A stretch of DNA of 6,561 bases, taken from assembly GCA_903873045.1 (NCBI GenBank), contig CAIQND010000174.1, forward strand, positions 1 to 6,561, written 5' to 3'. A program made the translations under genes and the position numbers. Numbering within the stretch: the first letter of the stretch is position 1; every line of letters begins with the position of its first letter. The notes beneath the pieces are model-generated. The model was not told where the DNA came from. It saw only the letters and a list, made by a program, of their open reading frames with translations, and did not search any database. Origin of the DNA: an uncultured Methylococcaceae bacterium. Its GTDB lineage: Bacteria > Pseudomonadota > Gammaproteobacteria > Methylococcales > Methylomonadaceae. Below, in pieces: positions 5,770-6,561 of this stretch.

Positions 5770-6507
5770 TTGACAAAAAAAAACCATCATCCACAACCCA
5801 GTCAAAACCGGTCATTATCCCTCCGTGTCATACTGCGAAACAGCCTGCTGTTCTTTGTCGCTTCCTCTGTCATAGCGGTTTATCTTTTTCGCTGGCTACC
5901 TTTGCCAACGACCACGTTTATGCTGTATCGGCATTATGAAGATTTAATGGGCGGCCACTCATTTAAGCCCATTCAATATCAATGGGTCAGTGCAAGAAAC
6001 ATTTCCCCCAATGCGGCGGCTGCGGTTATTGCTTCAGAAGACCAACAGTTTTACCAACATTTTGGCTTTGATTTACAAGCCATCCGTTCTGCCATTACCG
6101 CTTACGTCAATGGCGGACGACGACTCAGAGGAGCCAGCACCATTTCCCAGCAAGTTGCCAAAAACGTGTTTCTAACACCATCAAAAAGTTTTATCCGTAA
6201 AGGTCTGGAAGTCTGGTTTACCTTATTAATTGAAATAATCTGGAGTAAAGAACGGATCGTGGCGGTTTACCTGAATATTGCCGAATTTGGCGATCATTTA
6301 TTTGGCATAGAAGCCGCCAGCCAACACTACTTTGGCATTCCCGCAAAAAACCTCAGCCGCCCACAAGCCGCCATGCTTGCAGCCACTCTGCCCAATCCAC
6401 TGCGACTGAAAGCGGCACGCCCCTCAAGTTATGTTCTTAGAAGGCAATCCTGGATACTCAGACAAATGCGCAATCTGGGTGATACGCGTAACCTGGATGC
6501 TTTGTAA
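5770..6507 (+). CDS. mtgA: Monofunctional biosynthetic peptidoglycan transglycosylase
   Basis: A glycosyltransferase family 51 enzyme of 245 residues that polymerises lipid II into glycan strands at the outer face of the inner membrane, without a transpeptidase domain. One N-terminal membrane helix spans about residues 21-41. Motif I is ASEDQQFYQHFGFD at 88-101 with catalytic Glu90, motif II is RGASTISQQVAKN at 120-132, motif III is RKGLE at 143-147 with the second conserved glutamate at 147, motif IV is KERIVAVYLNIAEFG at 160-174, and motif V is AAMLAATLPNPLRLKAARP. The C-terminal SWILRQM is also typical of MtgA, and the length matches the family. The start is uncertain: TTG at 5770 is the first usual start codon in a frame open from 5644, has no clear ribosome-binding site, and is followed by a run of nine A. 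It is the only start that keeps the membrane helix with a charged N-terminus. All catalytic motifs are intact. Confidence 0.93.
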   Translation: MTKKNHHPQPSQNRSLSLRVILRNSLLFFVASSVIAVYLFRWLPLPTTTFMLYRHYEDLMGGHSFKPIQYQWVSARNISPNAAAAVIASEDQQFYQHFGFDLQAIRSAITAYVNGGRRLRGASTISQQVAKNVFLTPSKSFIRKGLEVWFTLLIEIIWSKERIVAVYLNIAEFGDHLFGIEAASQHYFGIPAKNLSRPQAAMLAATLPNPLRLKAARPSSYVLRRQSWILRQMRNLGDTRNLDAL

Positions 6508-6561
6508 CGCTGACTGACACTCATCGTTATACATAAGCCGGAATCCAGACTAAAGGGATAT
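6508..6561. other. Short tail after mtgA
   Basis: Fifty-four bases to the window edge with no gene and no evident terminator hairpin. It contains AGCCGGAATCC (6537-6547), slightly reminiscent of the REP-like unit further upstream, but too short to assign. Confidence 0.3.

Noticed and set aside
5990..6175. Frame inside mtgA in another register
   Set aside because: It overlaps the catalytic motifs of mtgA and has no independent support.

Overview
The window (about 48-50% GC by eye) reads as a piece of a gammaproteobacterial chromosome. The best taxonomic marker is the last gene, a typical MtgA-type monofunctional peptidoglycan glycosyltransferase, which implies a Gram-negative cell wall. The lipoprotein-type outer-membrane channel and the REP-like intergenic repeats agree with this. 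A methanotroph-like (Methylococcales) or related environmental gammaproteobacterium would fit the general flavour, but that is a guess.

Layout, all on the plus strand: (1) 1-206, non-coding leader with three copies of an 8-mer GTGTTCAA/TTGAACAC. (2) 207-675, a decayed TetR/CecR-family regulator: the start and the DNA-recognition helix signature lie in one frame, the effector domain in another, with material missing between them. (3) 632-1792, a DevC/MacB-like ABC permease. (4) 1796-2494, its ATPase. (5) 2489-2776, a repeat-filled spacer bounded by inverted heptanucleotide repeats and carrying an exact (GAACATT)x7 array. (6) 2783-3769, a HlyD-type periplasmic adaptor. (7) 3766-5289, a NodT/TolC-like outer-membrane lipoprotein. 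(8) 5290-5769, a second repeat-rich spacer holding a 104-bp dyad element and a REP/BIME-like pair. (9) 5770-6507, mtgA.

The four transporter genes together give every part of a tripartite ABC exporter: inner-membrane permease dimer, cytoplasmic ATPase dimer, periplasmic adaptor and outer-membrane duct. The permease and ATPase are separate proteins, as in cyanobacterial DevBCA, unlike MacB where they are fused. The substrate cannot be read from the sequence. The regulator that would ordinarily control such an operon appears broken, so the exporter may have lost local control. mtgA is probably an unrelated cell-wall gene separated by the repeat block.

No clearly new multi-gene system is visible. 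The most interesting signals are the regulator remnant, the heptad-bounded spacer inside the exporter operon, and the two mobile-looking dyad elements before mtgA.
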